Position numbers and translations under genes: made by a program. Positions 44,095 through 54,895 of a DNA stretch of 64,000 nt are shown here, in pieces (positions within the stretch are counted from its first letter, which is position 1; the number at the start of each line of letters is the position of its first letter). The DNA is from Sulfuritalea sp. GTDB taxonomy: Bacteria > Pseudomonadota > Gammaproteobacteria > Burkholderiales > Rhodocyclaceae. The notes under the pieces were generated by a model. It made no database searches and was not told the DNA's origin. It saw nothing but the letters and a program-made list of their open reading frames with translations. The stretch spans positions 1-64,000 of the forward strand of contig NZ_JAFLDR010000006.1 in the NCBI RefSeq assembly GCF_017302275.1. The letters run 5' to 3'.

Positions 44095-45298
44095 GCCGGT
44101 GGCGCGATCCGGCCCGCTCGCGGGCATCCGCGTTCTTGACCTGACGCGCCTGCTGCCCGGGCCGGTGGCGACCATGCATCTGGCCGACCTCGGCGCCGAG
44201 GTTATCAAGATCGAGGGCACGGGCCCCGGCGACTATGCCCGCGCCATGGGCCCGGGCGAGCGCGCCGCCGCCGGCGGCAGCGGCGACAGCGTCTTCTTCC
44301 GCATGGTCAATCGCAACAAGAAAAGCCTGCGCCTGGACCTCAAGCAGGCGGCCGGCGTGGCGGCCTTCCTGCGTCTGGCCAGGGATGCCGATGTGATCTT
44401 CGAGAGCTTCCGCCCCGGCGTCGTCGACAAGCTCGGCATCGGCTACGAGGCGGTCAAGGCGATCAACCCGCGCATCGTCTATTGCGCGATCACCGGTTAC
44501 GGCCAGACCGGCCCCTGGGCCGAGCATGCCGGCCACGACATCAACTTCCTGGCGACCTCGGGCCTGCTCGACCAGATCGGCAGCCACGATGGCGAGAAAA
44601 GCGGCCCGCCGGCCATCCCCAACCTGCAGGTCGGCGACCTGCTCGGGGGAGCGCTGACTCCGCTGCTCGGCGTTCTTGCCGCCGTGATTGGCGCCAGGGC
44701 CACGGGGCAGGGCAGCCACGTCGATGTGGCAATGACCGACGCCGTGCTGGCGCACAACATCTTCCCCCTGGTGACCACCCAGGTCTTCGGCCGGCCGGCG
44801 CCGCGCGGCGCCGACCTGTTGACCGGCGGCGTGCCATGCTATGGCGTGTATCGCACGGCCGACGATCGCTACCTCGCGGTCGGCGCGCTGGAGCCGAAAT
44901 TCTGGCAGGCAATGTGCGCAGCGATCGGCCGTGCCGACCTGGCGCCATTTGGGCTGGCGACGGGCGGCAAGGGACGCGAGGTGAAAGCGGAACTCGCCGC
45001 CTTGCTGGCCTCGCAACCCATGGCGCATTGGGAACCGATCTTTGCCGCCGCGGACTGCTGCGTCACGCCGATTCTCCGCGTCGACGAAGCGCTGCGGCAC
45101 CCGCAGGTACAGGCCCGTGAAATGGTGGTCGAGATCGGTGGCGTCAAGCAGTACGCACCGCCCTTCAAGCTTTCTGCCTGGCCCTGGGAGGTTTCTGCAC
45201 CGGCGCCCGCCGCCGGTGCCGACAGCGAGGCGGTGCTTGCCGCCGCCGGATTCTCCGCTGCCGAGATCGGCGCCCTGCGTGAGGCCAAGGTAATCTAG
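44087..45298 (+). CDS. Alpha-methylacyl-CoA racemase-like CoA-transferase-family protein
   Basis: 403 residues of the CaiB/BaiF class III family. GIRVLDLTRLLPGPVATMHL, DLGAEVIKIE, RNKKSLRLDLK and especially AGHDINFLATSG match alpha-methylacyl-CoA racemases, where His and Asp of this last motif are catalytic; a formyl-CoA-transferase-type role is less likely. It inverts the methyl-bearing carbon of 2-methylacyl-CoA esters so that branched (isoprenoid or sterol side-chain) acids can enter beta-oxidation. Confidence 0.87.
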   Translation: MTEPVARSGPLAGIRVLDLTRLLPGPVATMHLADLGAEVIKIEGTGPGDYARAMGPGERAAAGGSGDSVFFRMVNRNKKSLRLDLKQAAGVAAFLRLARDADVIFESFRPGVVDKLGIGYEAVKAINPRIVYCAITGYGQTGPWAEHAGHDINFLATSGLLDQIGSHDGEKSGPPAIPNLQVGDLLGGALTPLLGVLAAVIGARATGQGSHVDVAMTDAVLAHNIFPLVTTQVFGRPAPRGADLLTGGVPCYGVYRTADDRYLAVGALEPKFWQAMCAAIGRADLAPFGLATGGKGREVKAELAALLASQPMAHWEPIFAAADCCVTPILRVDEALRHPQVQAREMVVEIGGVKQYAPPFKLSAWPWEVSAPAPAAGADSEAVLAAAGFSAAEIGALREAKVI

Positions 45299-45305
45299 GG
45301 CGACA

Positions 45306-46211
45306 ATGCCCGTCGATGCCGCGCTCGCCCTCGCACTCTTTCCTGACTTTGCCCTGATCCTGCTCGGCTCCAGCCTGCGCCGCCTCCTGCACCTGGGCGA
45401 CCACTTCTGGAGCGGCCTGGAGAAATTGGTCTACTACGTGCTGTTCCCGGCGCTGCTGTTCGGCGGCTTGGTCAAGGTGCGTATCGAATGGTCATCAGCG
45501 GCGCCCATGCTTGCCGTGGCCGGTGCGGCGATGGGCGGTGGCATGCTGCTGGGGCTGGGCGCGCGCTTCTTGCCGATCACGTCGATCTCCTTTGCATCCC
45601 AGTACCAGTGCGCCTTCCGCTTCAATTCCTACATCGGTCTGGCGGTCGCCGGCTCGCTGCATGGCATTCCCGGAATCGCCGCCATGGGCATCGTGGTCGG
45701 CCTCATGGTGCCGCCGGCCAATCTGGCGGCGGTGTGGATGCTGGCGCGCCATGGCGAGGCCGGCGTGTTGGGCGAAGTGTTGCGCAATCCCTTGATCCTG
45801 GCGACGCTGGCCGGAATTGCCGCCAACCTGGGCGGCCTCGAACTACCGACGGTGGCACTCAAATTCCTCGGCAGGCTGGGTGACGCCGCGATCGTGCTCG
45901 GCTTGCTGGCCGTCGGCGGTGGACTGCGCATAGTCGGCGCTGGAGGTACGGCGACGCATCTGGCTGCGGGCTATTTTCTGCTGGTCAAGCTCGTGGCGAT
46001 GCCCGCGATTGCCTTGTTGCTGATACGCGTCTTCGGTTTGGGCGGTGTGCATGCCGATGTGGCGCTGATTTTCGCCGCCCTGCCGGCCGCGAGTTCGGCC
46101 TATATCCTGGCCCAGCGCATGGGCGGCGACGGCGCGCGCGTAGCCTGGCTGATTTCGGCGGGAACGCTGGCGAGCATGCTCAGCATCCCGCTCTGGCTGG
46201 GCCTGCGCTGA
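45306..46211 (+). CDS. AEC-family (auxin efflux carrier-type) transporter
   Basis: 301 residues with about ten transmembrane helices in two inverted halves; FNSYIGLAVAGSLHG and MVPPANLAAVWMLARHG followed by NPLILATLAGIAANLGG are typical of AEC permeases. It probably exports organic acids or amino-acid derivatives. It follows the racemase by 7 bp and so may belong to the same transcript. A degenerate dispersed-repeat match lies at 45931-45953 (VGAGGTAT). Confidence 0.85.
   Translation: MPVDAALALALFPDFALILLGSSLRRLLHLGDHFWSGLEKLVYYVLFPALLFGGLVKVRIEWSSAAPMLAVAGAAMGGGMLLGLGARFLPITSISFASQYQCAFRFNSYIGLAVAGSLHGIPGIAAMGIVVGLMVPPANLAAVWMLARHGEAGVLGEVLRNPLILATLAGIAANLGGLELPTVALKFLGRLGDAAIVLGLLAVGGGLRIVGAGGTATHLAAGYFLLVKLVAMPAIALLLIRVFGLGGVHADVALIFAALPAASSAYILAQRMGGDGARVAWLISAGTLASMLSIPLWLGLR
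45931..45953 (-). repeat. Dispersed repeat, degenerate match inside the AEC gene
   Basis: TAGTCGGCGCTGGAGGTACG then GCG. It deviates at several positions and could be coincidence. Confidence 0.3.
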
Positions 46212-46247
46212 CGCCGGACCGCAAAGGGGAGGCAGGCGGGCAAAGCA

Positions 46248-46646
46248 CTACTTCTTCTTGTCCCTGGCCTTTGTCGCGTCCGCATCAGCCGCTTCCGCGG
46301 CTGCGGTAGTTTCGGCGGCCGCGGCCTGGCCGGCACCCTGCATGAAGTTCCACGGCCATAGCGCCGGGTTGGCGAAAGGATTGGCCTGGGCTTCCGGGCT
46401 GCTCGCCGACTGGCTGATGGCCTGCAGCGCCGACAGCGTCGCGCGCTGCATCTCCAGACCCTGGATGGTCATCTGCAGCATGCCGAGATTGGTCTTGAGC
46501 CAGCCTTCCACGGCCTTGAGGTCCGCGATGCGTTTTTCCAGTTCGTTGGTGTCGAGGGTGGGCGTCACCAGGCCCGGAAGGGGCATGCCGGTGTTGCCCC
46601 AGAGGGACTTGAGGAATTCCATCGGATCGGACGGTGTGTTGCTCAT
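46248..46646 (-). CDS. phaM: PhaM-type polyhydroxyalkanoate granule protein
   Basis: 132 residues. The N-terminal DPMEFLKSLWGNTGMPLPGL and LEKRIADLKAVEGWLKTNL followed by MLQMTIQGLEMQRATL match the betaproteobacterial PhaM family, which links PHB granules to the nucleoid and activates PHB synthase. The C-terminus is Ala-rich then ends in a short basic tail (KARDKKK), a reduced version of the DNA-binding tail of longer PhaM proteins. It is transcribed alone. Confidence 0.8.
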   Translation of the reverse strand: MSNTPSDPMEFLKSLWGNTGMPLPGLVTPTLDTNELEKRIADLKAVEGWLKTNLGMLQMTIQGLEMQRATLSALQAISQSASSPEAQANPFANPALWPWNFMQGAGQAAAAETTAAAEAADADATKARDKKK

Positions 46647-46745
46647 GGTGTTGGCTCCCGGAATGGTGGGTCGATCTTACCCCAGCGCCGTGTTCCGCGC
46701 TAAACTGCCCTTTGTCATATCCGCAAGCGGCCCGAGGGGAAATCC

Positions 46746-47387
46746 ATGCTCAATCTGTTGGTGGTGGAAGATCATGCCCTGGTGCGCGAGGGCCTGCTTG
46801 CGACGCTGAAAAACCTGGGTGAGGACACCCGCACCATCGGCGTGCCGGATGCCAACGAAGCCATCGGTGTGCTCGAGAAGCAGGACATCGACATGATGAT
46901 CCTCGATCTGATGCTGCCCGGTACCCGCGGCCAGACCTTCCTTCCCGTCGTGCGCCGACGCTTTCCGACCGTGCCTGTCGTCGTGCTGTCGGCCCTGGAC
47001 GACGCCGACACGGTATCGCGGGTGATGAAGGCGGGCGCTTCGGGTTTCGTTTCCAAGGCCGGATCCAGCACGGAATTGCTCGATGCCTTGCGCGCTGTCC
47101 TGGCCGGCGAGGTCTATCTGCCGGCCAAGCTGCAGGAACTGGCCAATCGAAGCGGTTCGGCCCACGGCGACGGCAAATCGCTGGCGCAGCGCTTCGGCCT
47201 CACCGCCGCCCAGTCGCGCGTGATGGATTTCCTCGCCGAAGGGCGCAGCAATCGCCAGATCGGCGAACTGCTGGGACTCAGCGAGGGCACCGTCAAGATT
47301 CACGTTTCCGCGATCATGAAGGCGATGGGCGTCAGCAACCGCTCGGAAGCCGCTCTGCTCGCCAGCCGCAAGCCGCGCCGCCACTGA
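46746..47387 (+). CDS. NarL/LuxR-family response regulator
   Basis: 213 residues: receiver domain with VVEDHALVREGL, phospho-acceptor Asp in MMILDLMLPG (~57) and Lys in GFVSKAGS (~106), followed by a LuxR-type helix-turn-helix (LTAAQSRVMDFLAEGRSNRQ, then GLSEGTVKIHVSAIMKAMGV). No sensor kinase is adjacent, so the partner is unknown. AGGGGAAATCC precedes the ATG. Confidence 0.92.
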   Translation: MLNLLVVEDHALVREGLLATLKNLGEDTRTIGVPDANEAIGVLEKQDIDMMILDLMLPGTRGQTFLPVVRRRFPTVPVVVLSALDDADTVSRVMKAGASGFVSKAGSSTELLDALRAVLAGEVYLPAKLQELANRSGSAHGDGKSLAQRFGLTAAQSRVMDFLAEGRSNRQIGELLGLSEGTVKIHVSAIMKAMGVSNRSEAALLASRKPRRH

Positions 47388-47408
47388 CGCAGCGACCGCC
47401 GCGGGTGT

Positions 47409-48038
47409 TCAGGCGGTTTCCGCTTCGCTGCGAATCGAGATGTTCAGCAGGTCGAGCACCTGACGGGCGATTCCGCGGCTGGCATTCGCCAGCGGCGAAG
47501 GAAGACTGGCCGGCATGGTTTTCTGCAGCAGGTACTTGCTGGCGGAGATGCTGGTCACCGGTTCCAGGATGCGGTCGCCGAAGTGCGACAGAAACTGGTC
47601 GACGGTCTTTTCCGCCGCCTCGCGCTGCCAGGCATTGCTCGGCCATTGCGAGGGAATGGCGTAGGCGCGCGGGAACATCTCCAGGTCGCGGATGACGGTG
47701 CGGATGTCCTCGTGCGAATCGCGGAACGGCAGCAGCACCAGGTCCGCCATGGCGTAGAGGTTGCGGTCCGCTTCCGTGCGGTTGCCGCCGCCGTCGATCA
47801 CTCCCATCCAGGCATTGAGTGAGCGGATCTTGCCGGTCACCTTGTGTAGCGCTTCGCGTGACCGCGCATCGGCGATCAGGTAGCGGCGCCCGGCAGGATC
47901 CAGCGGTTCGCGGCAGGTGTCGGTCAGCACGCAGACGGCGCGCTGGCCGAGCAGGCCGAGGCCGTGACACAGCATGTGGGACATCGTGGTCTTGCCGGTG
48001 CCCCCCTTGTTGCCGATGACGCAGACGATTTCCGCCAT
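47409..48038 (-). CDS. ParA/MinD-like P-loop ATPase
   Basis: 209 residues. The deviant Walker A motif GNKGGTGKTT is at the N-terminus; ATDR-like IDGGGNRTEADRNL occupies the switch region and LVLLPFRDSHEDIR follows. It has no DNA-binding N-terminal extension and no parB neighbour, so it is more likely an orphan positioning or regulatory ATPase. ATG 48038 is chosen because GGAGTCGCAA lies directly upstream; the frame is open another 17 codons. Confidence 0.82.
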   Translation of the reverse strand: MAEIVCVIGNKGGTGKTTMSHMLCHGLGLLGQRAVCVLTDTCREPLDPAGRRYLIADARSREALHKVTGKIRSLNAWMGVIDGGGNRTEADRNLYAMADLVLLPFRDSHEDIRTVIRDLEMFPRAYAIPSQWPSNAWQREAAEKTVDQFLSHFGDRILEPVTSISASKYLLQKTMPASLPSPLANASRGIARQVLDLLNISIRSEAETA

Positions 48039-48185
48039 TTGCGACTCCTGGTCGATCCCGCCATGCGGCCGGGCTCTGGTTCCCGGCAATTATTGGCCAT
48101 CGACGCCGCGCTTGAAATCCGAATTTGGGCGGCAATCGCCGCATTCTTCCGGCGGGATGGCGTCGGTCGGCCGGGTAGTCGTTCC

Positions 48186-51100
48186 TCAGTCGATGCCGAG
48201 CTTCGCGCGCAAGGCCGCGCGCTCCGCTGCGACGCCATCGATGCTGCGCCGCCTGACATGGCCGAAGCCGCGAATCTTCTCCGGCAATGCGGCCAGCGCC
48301 ACGGCGGCGTCGAGCATGCCGTGGTCCAGTTTCCCGAGCACTGCCGCGATGTCGGCTTCATAGTCCGCCAGCAGCGCACGTTCGCGCCTTCGTTCCTCGC
48401 TGCGGCCGAAGACATCCCAGCGCGTGCCGCGCAGCCACCGCCCCCTGGCCAGCCATTTCAATGCCGTGAACATCCAGGGGCCGAAGGCCAGTTTGCGCGC
48501 CTGGCCGGTCTTCGGATCCGGAGGAGCGAGCAGGGGCGGCGCGAAATGGAAGCGCAGCGTGAAGTCACCCTCGAACCGCTCGCCGATCCTTTGCATGAAG
48601 TCGGACTCGGCATACAGCCGCGCCACCTCGTATTCGTCCTTGATCGCCATCAGCTTGAACAGGTTGTTTGCCACTGCGGTGGCGAGTCGCGTTGAACCCA
48701 GCGCCGCCTCGGCGGCACGGACCTGCTCGATCTGGTTGCGGTAGCGGCTGGCGTAGGCGGCATCCTGATAGTCGGCCAGGATGTTTTCACGTCTGGCAAT
48801 CAGCTGTTCAAGAGTCGGCGCCGGCGACACGGCAGCCTGGGGCCGTGCGTGGGCCAGGGCGGCAGCCGCATCCTGCGCGGCGCGCCGGCCCCAGAGAAAA
48901 GCGGCGCGGCTCATCGACACCGCCGTGCCGTTCAACTCGATGGCGCGATCGATGGCTTCCCACGAGACGGGCACCAAGCTTTTTTGCCACGCGTAACCGA
49001 GCAGGAACAGGTTGCCGGCGATCGAATCGCCGAGCAGGCGCAGGGCGAGGTCCGAGGCATCGACGAAGTGTGCCGCGCCATTGCCGACCGTCTCGCCGAT
49101 CAGGCCCTGCATTCGATCGAGAGGGAACTGCCAGTCGGGATTGCGGGTGAAATCCGCGGTCGGGGTCGCCGCGCAATTCACCACCACGCGCGTACGCCCG
49201 CTCTGCATGCGTGTCAGGGCGTCGGGCGAGGCGGTGACGATGACGTCGCCACCGATCACCGCATCGGCTTCGCCGGTGGCGACGCGCACCGCATGGATGG
49301 CGTCGGGGTCGTCGCAGATGCGCACGTGCGAGAACACGGCGCCGCCCTTTTGTGCGAGGCCGGTCATGTCGAGCACGGTGACGCCCTTGCCATCGATGTG
49401 CGCCGCCATGCCGATCAGGGCGCCGAGGGTGACCACGCCGGTGCCGCCGACGCCGGTGATGAGGATGTCGTACGGAGTTGCCGTGGCGGCAAGAGTCGGC
49501 GCCGGCGGCACGGCGAAGGAATCGGCCGTGGTGCCGGAGCCGGCTGTTCCGCGGCCCTTCCTGACGCTGCCGCCGATCACCGAAACGAAACTGGGGCAGA
49601 ATCCCTTTTCGCAGGAGTAGTCCTTGTTGCAGGCGGACTGGTCGATCGCGCGCTTGCGTCCGAACTCGGTTTCCAACGGCACCACGGCGAGGCAGTTGGA
49701 CTGCACGCCGCAATCGCCGCAGCCCTCGCAGACGGCTTCGTTGATGTACAGGCGGCGCGGCGGATCGATCATCTTGCCGCGCTTGCGGCGCCGGCGTTTC
49801 TCCGCGGCGCAGGTCTGGTCGTAGATGATGGCGGAAACGCCGGGGCATTCGCGCATGTCGCGCTGGATCGCATCCAGGTCGTCGCGATGGCGGATCGGCA
49901 CGCCGTGCGGCAGATCGGGATGGCCGTAGGCGCGCGGCGTGCCGTCGGTGACGACGACGACGTGGTGCACGCCTTCCGCATGCAGCTGGTGGGCGATCTG
50001 CGGTACCGTCAGGTTGCCGTCGACCGGCTGGCCTCCGGTCATGGCAACGGCATCGTTATAGAGGATCTTGTAGGTGACCCCTTTTTTTTGTTCCTGGGCC
50101 AGGGGCGAGCCGTTGAAGGCCGCCACGGCCGCGCGCACCGCGAGCGAGCCGGAGTGGAAGTAGGTGCCGTCGCCGAGATTGACGAAGACATGGCGCTGCT
50201 CCGTGAATGGCGCCTGGCCCATCCAGGCCGCGCCTTCGCCGCCCATGTGGGAGTAAGTGGAGGTGGCGCGGTTCATCCACAGCGCCATGAAATGGCAGCC
50301 GATGCCGGCCAGCGCGCGCGAGCCTTCGGGCACGCAGGTGGATGTGTTGTGCGGGCATCCGGGGCAGAAGTAGGGCGTCCGTACCACGGGAATCGCCAGC
50401 GTGGCGGAGCCCTCCTTAGCCTCCAGCAAAGCCAGCCGCTCACGGATGCGCGGCGAGGTGAAATGCCTGCCTATGCGATCGGCAATGACGCGGGCGATCT
50501 GCGCCGGCGACAGTTCGCCTGAGGCAGGCAGCAGCCAGCGACCGTTGGGCAGCGCCCACTCGCCCTGTTCGTCGAACTTGCCGATCACGCGCGGACGGAC
50601 GTCCTCGCGCCAGTTGTAAAGTTCCTCCTTCAACTGGTATTCGATCAGCTGGCGCTTTTCCTCGACCACCAGGATTTCTTCGAGGCCTTCGGCGAAGCGG
50701 CGCACGCCGTCGGATTCCAGCGGCCAGACCATGCCGACCTTGTAGAGGCGGATGCCGATCTCGGCGGCAAGCCGATCGTCGATGCCGAGGTCGTCGAAGG
50801 CCTGGCGCACATCGAGGTAGGACTTGCCGGTGGTGATGATGCCCAGCCGCGGATTGGGCGCGTCGATCACGACCTGGTTCAGCCGGTTGGCGCGGCAGTA
50901 AGCCAGCGCGGCGTAGAGCTTGTGGTCGAGCAGCCGCGCTTCCTGCAGCAGGCGGTCATCCGGCCAACGGATGTTGAGGCCCTGCGCCGGCAAGGAGTAG
51001 TCGTCGGGCAGGACGATCTTTACGCGGTCGGGCGAGATATCGACCGAAGCCGAGGATTCGACCGTATCGGCCACCGCCTTGAAACCGACCCAGCAGCCCG

Positions 51101-51683
51101 AATAGCGGCTCATGGCCCAGCCGTGCAGGCCGAGGTCGAGGTAGTCCTGCACACCGGCCGGCACCAGTACCGGCATCATTGCCGCCTTGAACGCGTGCTC
51201 CGACTGGTGTGCGACGGTGGACGAGCGCGCGGCATGGTCGTCGCCGGCCACCGCCAGTATGCCGCCATGCTTCCACGTACCGGCCGAATTGGCGTGCTTG
51301 AAGACATCGCCGCAGCGATCCACGCCCGGCCCCTTGCCGTACCACATGCCGAATACACCGTCATGTTTCGCCCCGGGCGACAGATTGACCTGCTGCGTGC
51401 CCCACAGCGCCGTGGCGGCGAGGTCCTCATTGACGCCCGGCTGGAACACCACCTGGTTCGTTGCCAGATGCGGCCTGGCCTTCCACAGCGCCTGGTCGAG
51501 CCCGCCCAGCGGCGAGCCGCGGTAGCCGCTGACGTAGCCGGCGGTGTTGAGGCCGGCCAGCGCGTCGCGTTGGCGTTGCAGCAGGAGAAGGCGCACCAGA
51601 GCCTGGGTGCCGGTGAGGAACACGCGGCCTGCGCCGAGCGCGTACTTGTCTTCCAGCGTGATGTTGCGCAACGGCGCGTTCAT
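48186..51683 (-). CDS. Indolepyruvate ferredoxin oxidoreductase, fused
   Basis: 1165 residues joining the alpha/TPP part and gamma part in one chain. TYR-like N-terminal pyrimidine domain (TAGYVSGYRGSPLGG), TPP-binding region (CPGCPHNTSTC, then GDGTYFHSGS), a 4Fe-4S type segment (CEGCGDCGVQSNC near 650, with CEKGFCPSF downstream), and the gamma domain (ILITGVGGTGVVTLGALIG). It oxidatively decarboxylates aryl- or branched 2-oxoacids to acyl-CoA. Two dispersed-repeat copies code for PPAPTL (about 724-731) and VSPAPTL (about 951-957), both at domain linkers. Its ATG overlaps the stop of the dehydrogenase upstream. Confidence 0.92.
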   Translation of the reverse strand: MNAPLRNITLEDKYALGAGRVFLTGTQALVRLLLLQRQRDALAGLNTAGYVSGYRGSPLGGLDQALWKARPHLATNQVVFQPGVNEDLAATALWGTQQVNLSPGAKHDGVFGMWYGKGPGVDRCGDVFKHANSAGTWKHGGILAVAGDDHAARSSTVAHQSEHAFKAAMMPVLVPAGVQDYLDLGLHGWAMSRYSGCWVGFKAVADTVESSASVDISPDRVKIVLPDDYSLPAQGLNIRWPDDRLLQEARLLDHKLYAALAYCRANRLNQVVIDAPNPRLGIITTGKSYLDVRQAFDDLGIDDRLAAEIGIRLYKVGMVWPLESDGVRRFAEGLEEILVVEEKRQLIEYQLKEELYNWREDVRPRVIGKFDEQGEWALPNGRWLLPASGELSPAQIARVIADRIGRHFTSPRIRERLALLEAKEGSATLAIPVVRTPYFCPGCPHNTSTCVPEGSRALAGIGCHFMALWMNRATSTYSHMGGEGAAWMGQAPFTEQRHVFVNLGDGTYFHSGSLAVRAAVAAFNGSPLAQEQKKGVTYKILYNDAVAMTGGQPVDGNLTVPQIAHQLHAEGVHHVVVVTDGTPRAYGHPDLPHGVPIRHRDDLDAIQRDMRECPGVSAIIYDQTCAAEKRRRRKRGKMIDPPRRLYINEAVCEGCGDCGVQSNCLAVVPLETEFGRKRAIDQSACNKDYSCEKGFCPSFVSVIGGSVRKGRGTAGSGTTADSFAVPPAPTLAATATPYDILITGVGGTGVVTLGALIGMAAHIDGKGVTVLDMTGLAQKGGAVFSHVRICDDPDAIHAVRVATGEADAVIGGDVIVTASPDALTRMQSGRTRVVVNCAATPTADFTRNPDWQFPLDRMQGLIGETVGNGAAHFVDASDLALRLLGDSIAGNLFLLGYAWQKSLVPVSWEAIDRAIELNGTAVSMSRAAFLWGRRAAQDAAAALAHARPQAAVSPAPTLEQLIARRENILADYQDAAYASRYRNQIEQVRAAEAALGSTRLATAVANNLFKLMAIKDEYEVARLYAESDFMQRIGERFEGDFTLRFHFAPPLLAPPDPKTGQARKLAFGPWMFTALKWLARGRWLRGTRWDVFGRSEERRRERALLADYEADIAAVLGKLDHGMLDAAVALAALPEKIRGFGHVRRRSIDGVAAERAALRAKLGID
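48810..48833 (-). repeat. Dispersed repeat, short form, inside the oxidoreductase (3' copy)
   Basis: AAGAGTCGGCGCCGGCGACA then CGGC. The gene reads its complement as AVSPAPTL. Confidence 0.65.
49491..49514 (-). repeat. Dispersed repeat, short form, inside the oxidoreductase (5' copy)
   Basis: AAGAGTCGGCGCCGGCGGCA then CGGC. The gene reads its complement as AVPPAPTL, between the Fe-S segment and the gamma domain. Confidence 0.65.
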
Positions 51684-53086
51684 GCCGGCGGCAGGATCTT
51701 GCCCGGATTCAGGATGTTGTCGGGGTCGATGGCGCGCTTGATGGTCCGCATCAATTCGATCGCCACGTCACCGTGTTCGAGTGCCATGTAGCCTTGCTTG
51801 CCGATGCCGACGCCATGTTCGCCGGTGCAGGTGCCGTCCATGTGGATCGCGCGCTGCGCCAGGCGCGCGGCAAAGCCCTTGGCACGCACCAGGTCGTCGG
51901 CGCTGTCGCCATCGACCAGCAGCATGATGTGGAAGTTGCCGTCGCCGACATGGCCGACCAGGGGGCCGGCGAGGCCGCTGGCGTTTTCGTCGAGGTCGCG
52001 GAAGGTCTCCGCTATGCAGTCCGCCAGCATCGAGATCGGCACGCAGACGTCGGTGGTGAGCGCCCGGCAGCCCGGCTTGAGCCCGAGGCCGGCGTAATAG
52101 GCGTCGTGCCGCGCCTGCCACAGGCGGCTGCGATCTTCGGGGCGCGTCGCCCATTCGAAATCCTGTCCCCCATGCTCGGTCGCAAGCTCCTGGACCGTTT
52201 CCGCCTGCTCCTTGACCCCGGTCGGCGAGCCGTGGAACTCGAAAAACAGGGTCGGCGCCTCGCGCAATGCCGTCTTGCTGTGGCGGTTGATGGCGGTGAT
52301 CGCCAGCGCGTCCAACAGTTCGATGCGCGCCACCGGAACACCGAGTTGTATGGTCTGGATCACGGTCCTCACCGCCGCCGCGAGCGTCGGGAAGGCGCAG
52401 ACCGCGCTGGAGATGGCCTCGGGTACGGGATAGAGCTTGACCGTCAGTTCGGTGATGATGCCCAGCGTGCCTTCGGAGCCGACCATGAGGCGCGTCAGGT
52501 CGTAGCCTGCCGCGGACTTGCGGGCACGGCCCCCGGTCTTGAGGATGCGTCCGTCGGGCAGGACCACCGTCATTCCCAGCACGTTCTCCCGCATCGTGCC
52601 GTAGCGCACGGCATTGGTTCCGGACGCGCGGGTCGCCGCCATGCCGCCGATGCTGGCGTCGGCGCCGGGGTCGATGGGGAAGAACAAGCCCGTCCCATTC
52701 AGAGCGGCATTGAGTGCCTTGCGCGTCACGCCGCATTGAACCGTTGCGTCGAGATCGTCCTGGCGTATGGCGACGACGGCGTTCATGGCGGAAAGGTCGA
52801 TGCACACGCCGCCTTGCACGGCCAGAAGGTGACCTTCGAGCGAGGTGCCGGTTCCGAATGCGATGACCGGCGTTCGGAATTGGTGGCAAAGCGCGACGAC
52901 CGCCGCGACTTCCTCGGTCGACTCGGCGAATACCACGGCGTCGGGGGGCATCGGCGGATGCGAGGACTCGTCCTTGCCGTGGTGGAGGCGAACCGCCGTG
53001 GAAACCGAGAAGCGGGGGCCGAAGCGTCTGGCGAGACTGTCGGACAATTCCGACGGAAGCGGGGGGCGCTCGGATGGTGCGTTCAT
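51680..53086 (-). CDS. FAD-linked oxidase (D-lactate/glycolate dehydrogenase type)
   Basis: 468 residues of the VAO/GlcD family. The FAD-binding segment reads PVIAFGTGTSLEGHLLAVQG and IDPGADASIGGMAATRASGT, and the C-terminal domain has DGNFHIMLLVDGDS and the closing TGEHGVGIGKQGYM and LNPGKILPP. It oxidises D-lactate, glycolate or another D-2-hydroxyacid and feeds electrons to the respiratory chain. ATG 53086 gives the family N-terminus (NAPSERPPLPSEL). It is cotranscribed with the oxidoreductase through an ATGA overlap. Confidence 0.9.
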   Translation of the reverse strand: MNAPSERPPLPSELSDSLARRFGPRFSVSTAVRLHHGKDESSHPPMPPDAVVFAESTEEVAAVVALCHQFRTPVIAFGTGTSLEGHLLAVQGGVCIDLSAMNAVVAIRQDDLDATVQCGVTRKALNAALNGTGLFFPIDPGADASIGGMAATRASGTNAVRYGTMRENVLGMTVVLPDGRILKTGGRARKSAAGYDLTRLMVGSEGTLGIITELTVKLYPVPEAISSAVCAFPTLAAAVRTVIQTIQLGVPVARIELLDALAITAINRHSKTALREAPTLFFEFHGSPTGVKEQAETVQELATEHGGQDFEWATRPEDRSRLWQARHDAYYAGLGLKPGCRALTTDVCVPISMLADCIAETFRDLDENASGLAGPLVGHVGDGNFHIMLLVDGDSADDLVRAKGFAARLAQRAIHMDGTCTGEHGVGIGKQGYMALEHGDVAIELMRTIKRAIDPDNILNPGKILPPA

Positions 53087-53281
53087 GGCGATCTCCGGCT
53101 GGGGGCGTCGCGGAATTGTACGCCGCGCGTCCAGCGGCGTTACCGCCTTCGATGGCGATTGCGGACTTCGTGCCGAACAGCGCTGTGGCACGGCTGGGAG
53201 TGCCAGGGATCGCGAATTCGCCAATGTCTGACTTTCTCCTTGACGGCCCCGTCGAATGTGGAGATAATCACGGGTTCAGCT

Positions 53282-53366
<85 letters not shown>

Positions 53367-53420
53367 GCGGATTTTGGAAATGGTCGTGGTTTCAAAGCGG
53401 TAAGCGGACAAGTAGGGCGG

Positions 53421-53494
53421 GCGGCGGTAGTTCAATGGTAGAACATCAGCCTTCCAAGCTGATTACGCGGGTTCGATTCCCGCTCGCCGCTCCA
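53421..53494 (+). tRNA. tRNA-Gly (anticodon TCC)
   Basis: Acceptor GCGGCGG pairs with TCGCCGC; D-loop AGTTCAATGGTAGAAC; anticodon loop CTTCCAA; T-loop GGTTCGATTCC; encoded CCA. Confidence 0.95.
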
Positions 53495-53529
53495 GGTTTG
53501 GCAAGTGTTGTTGGCAGTTGAAGATTTCA

Positions 53530-53604
<75 letters not shown>

Positions 53605-53638
53605 TTTTCTAGTGATTGTTTATTTGTTGGGGTGCGAC

Positions 53639-54829
<1,191 letters not shown>

Positions 54830-54895
54830 CAACGCGCGGCCTTCACAGGTGGGCGGCACATCGGCAACGAGGTGTCGCCCTGTAGTCTCTGCTGC

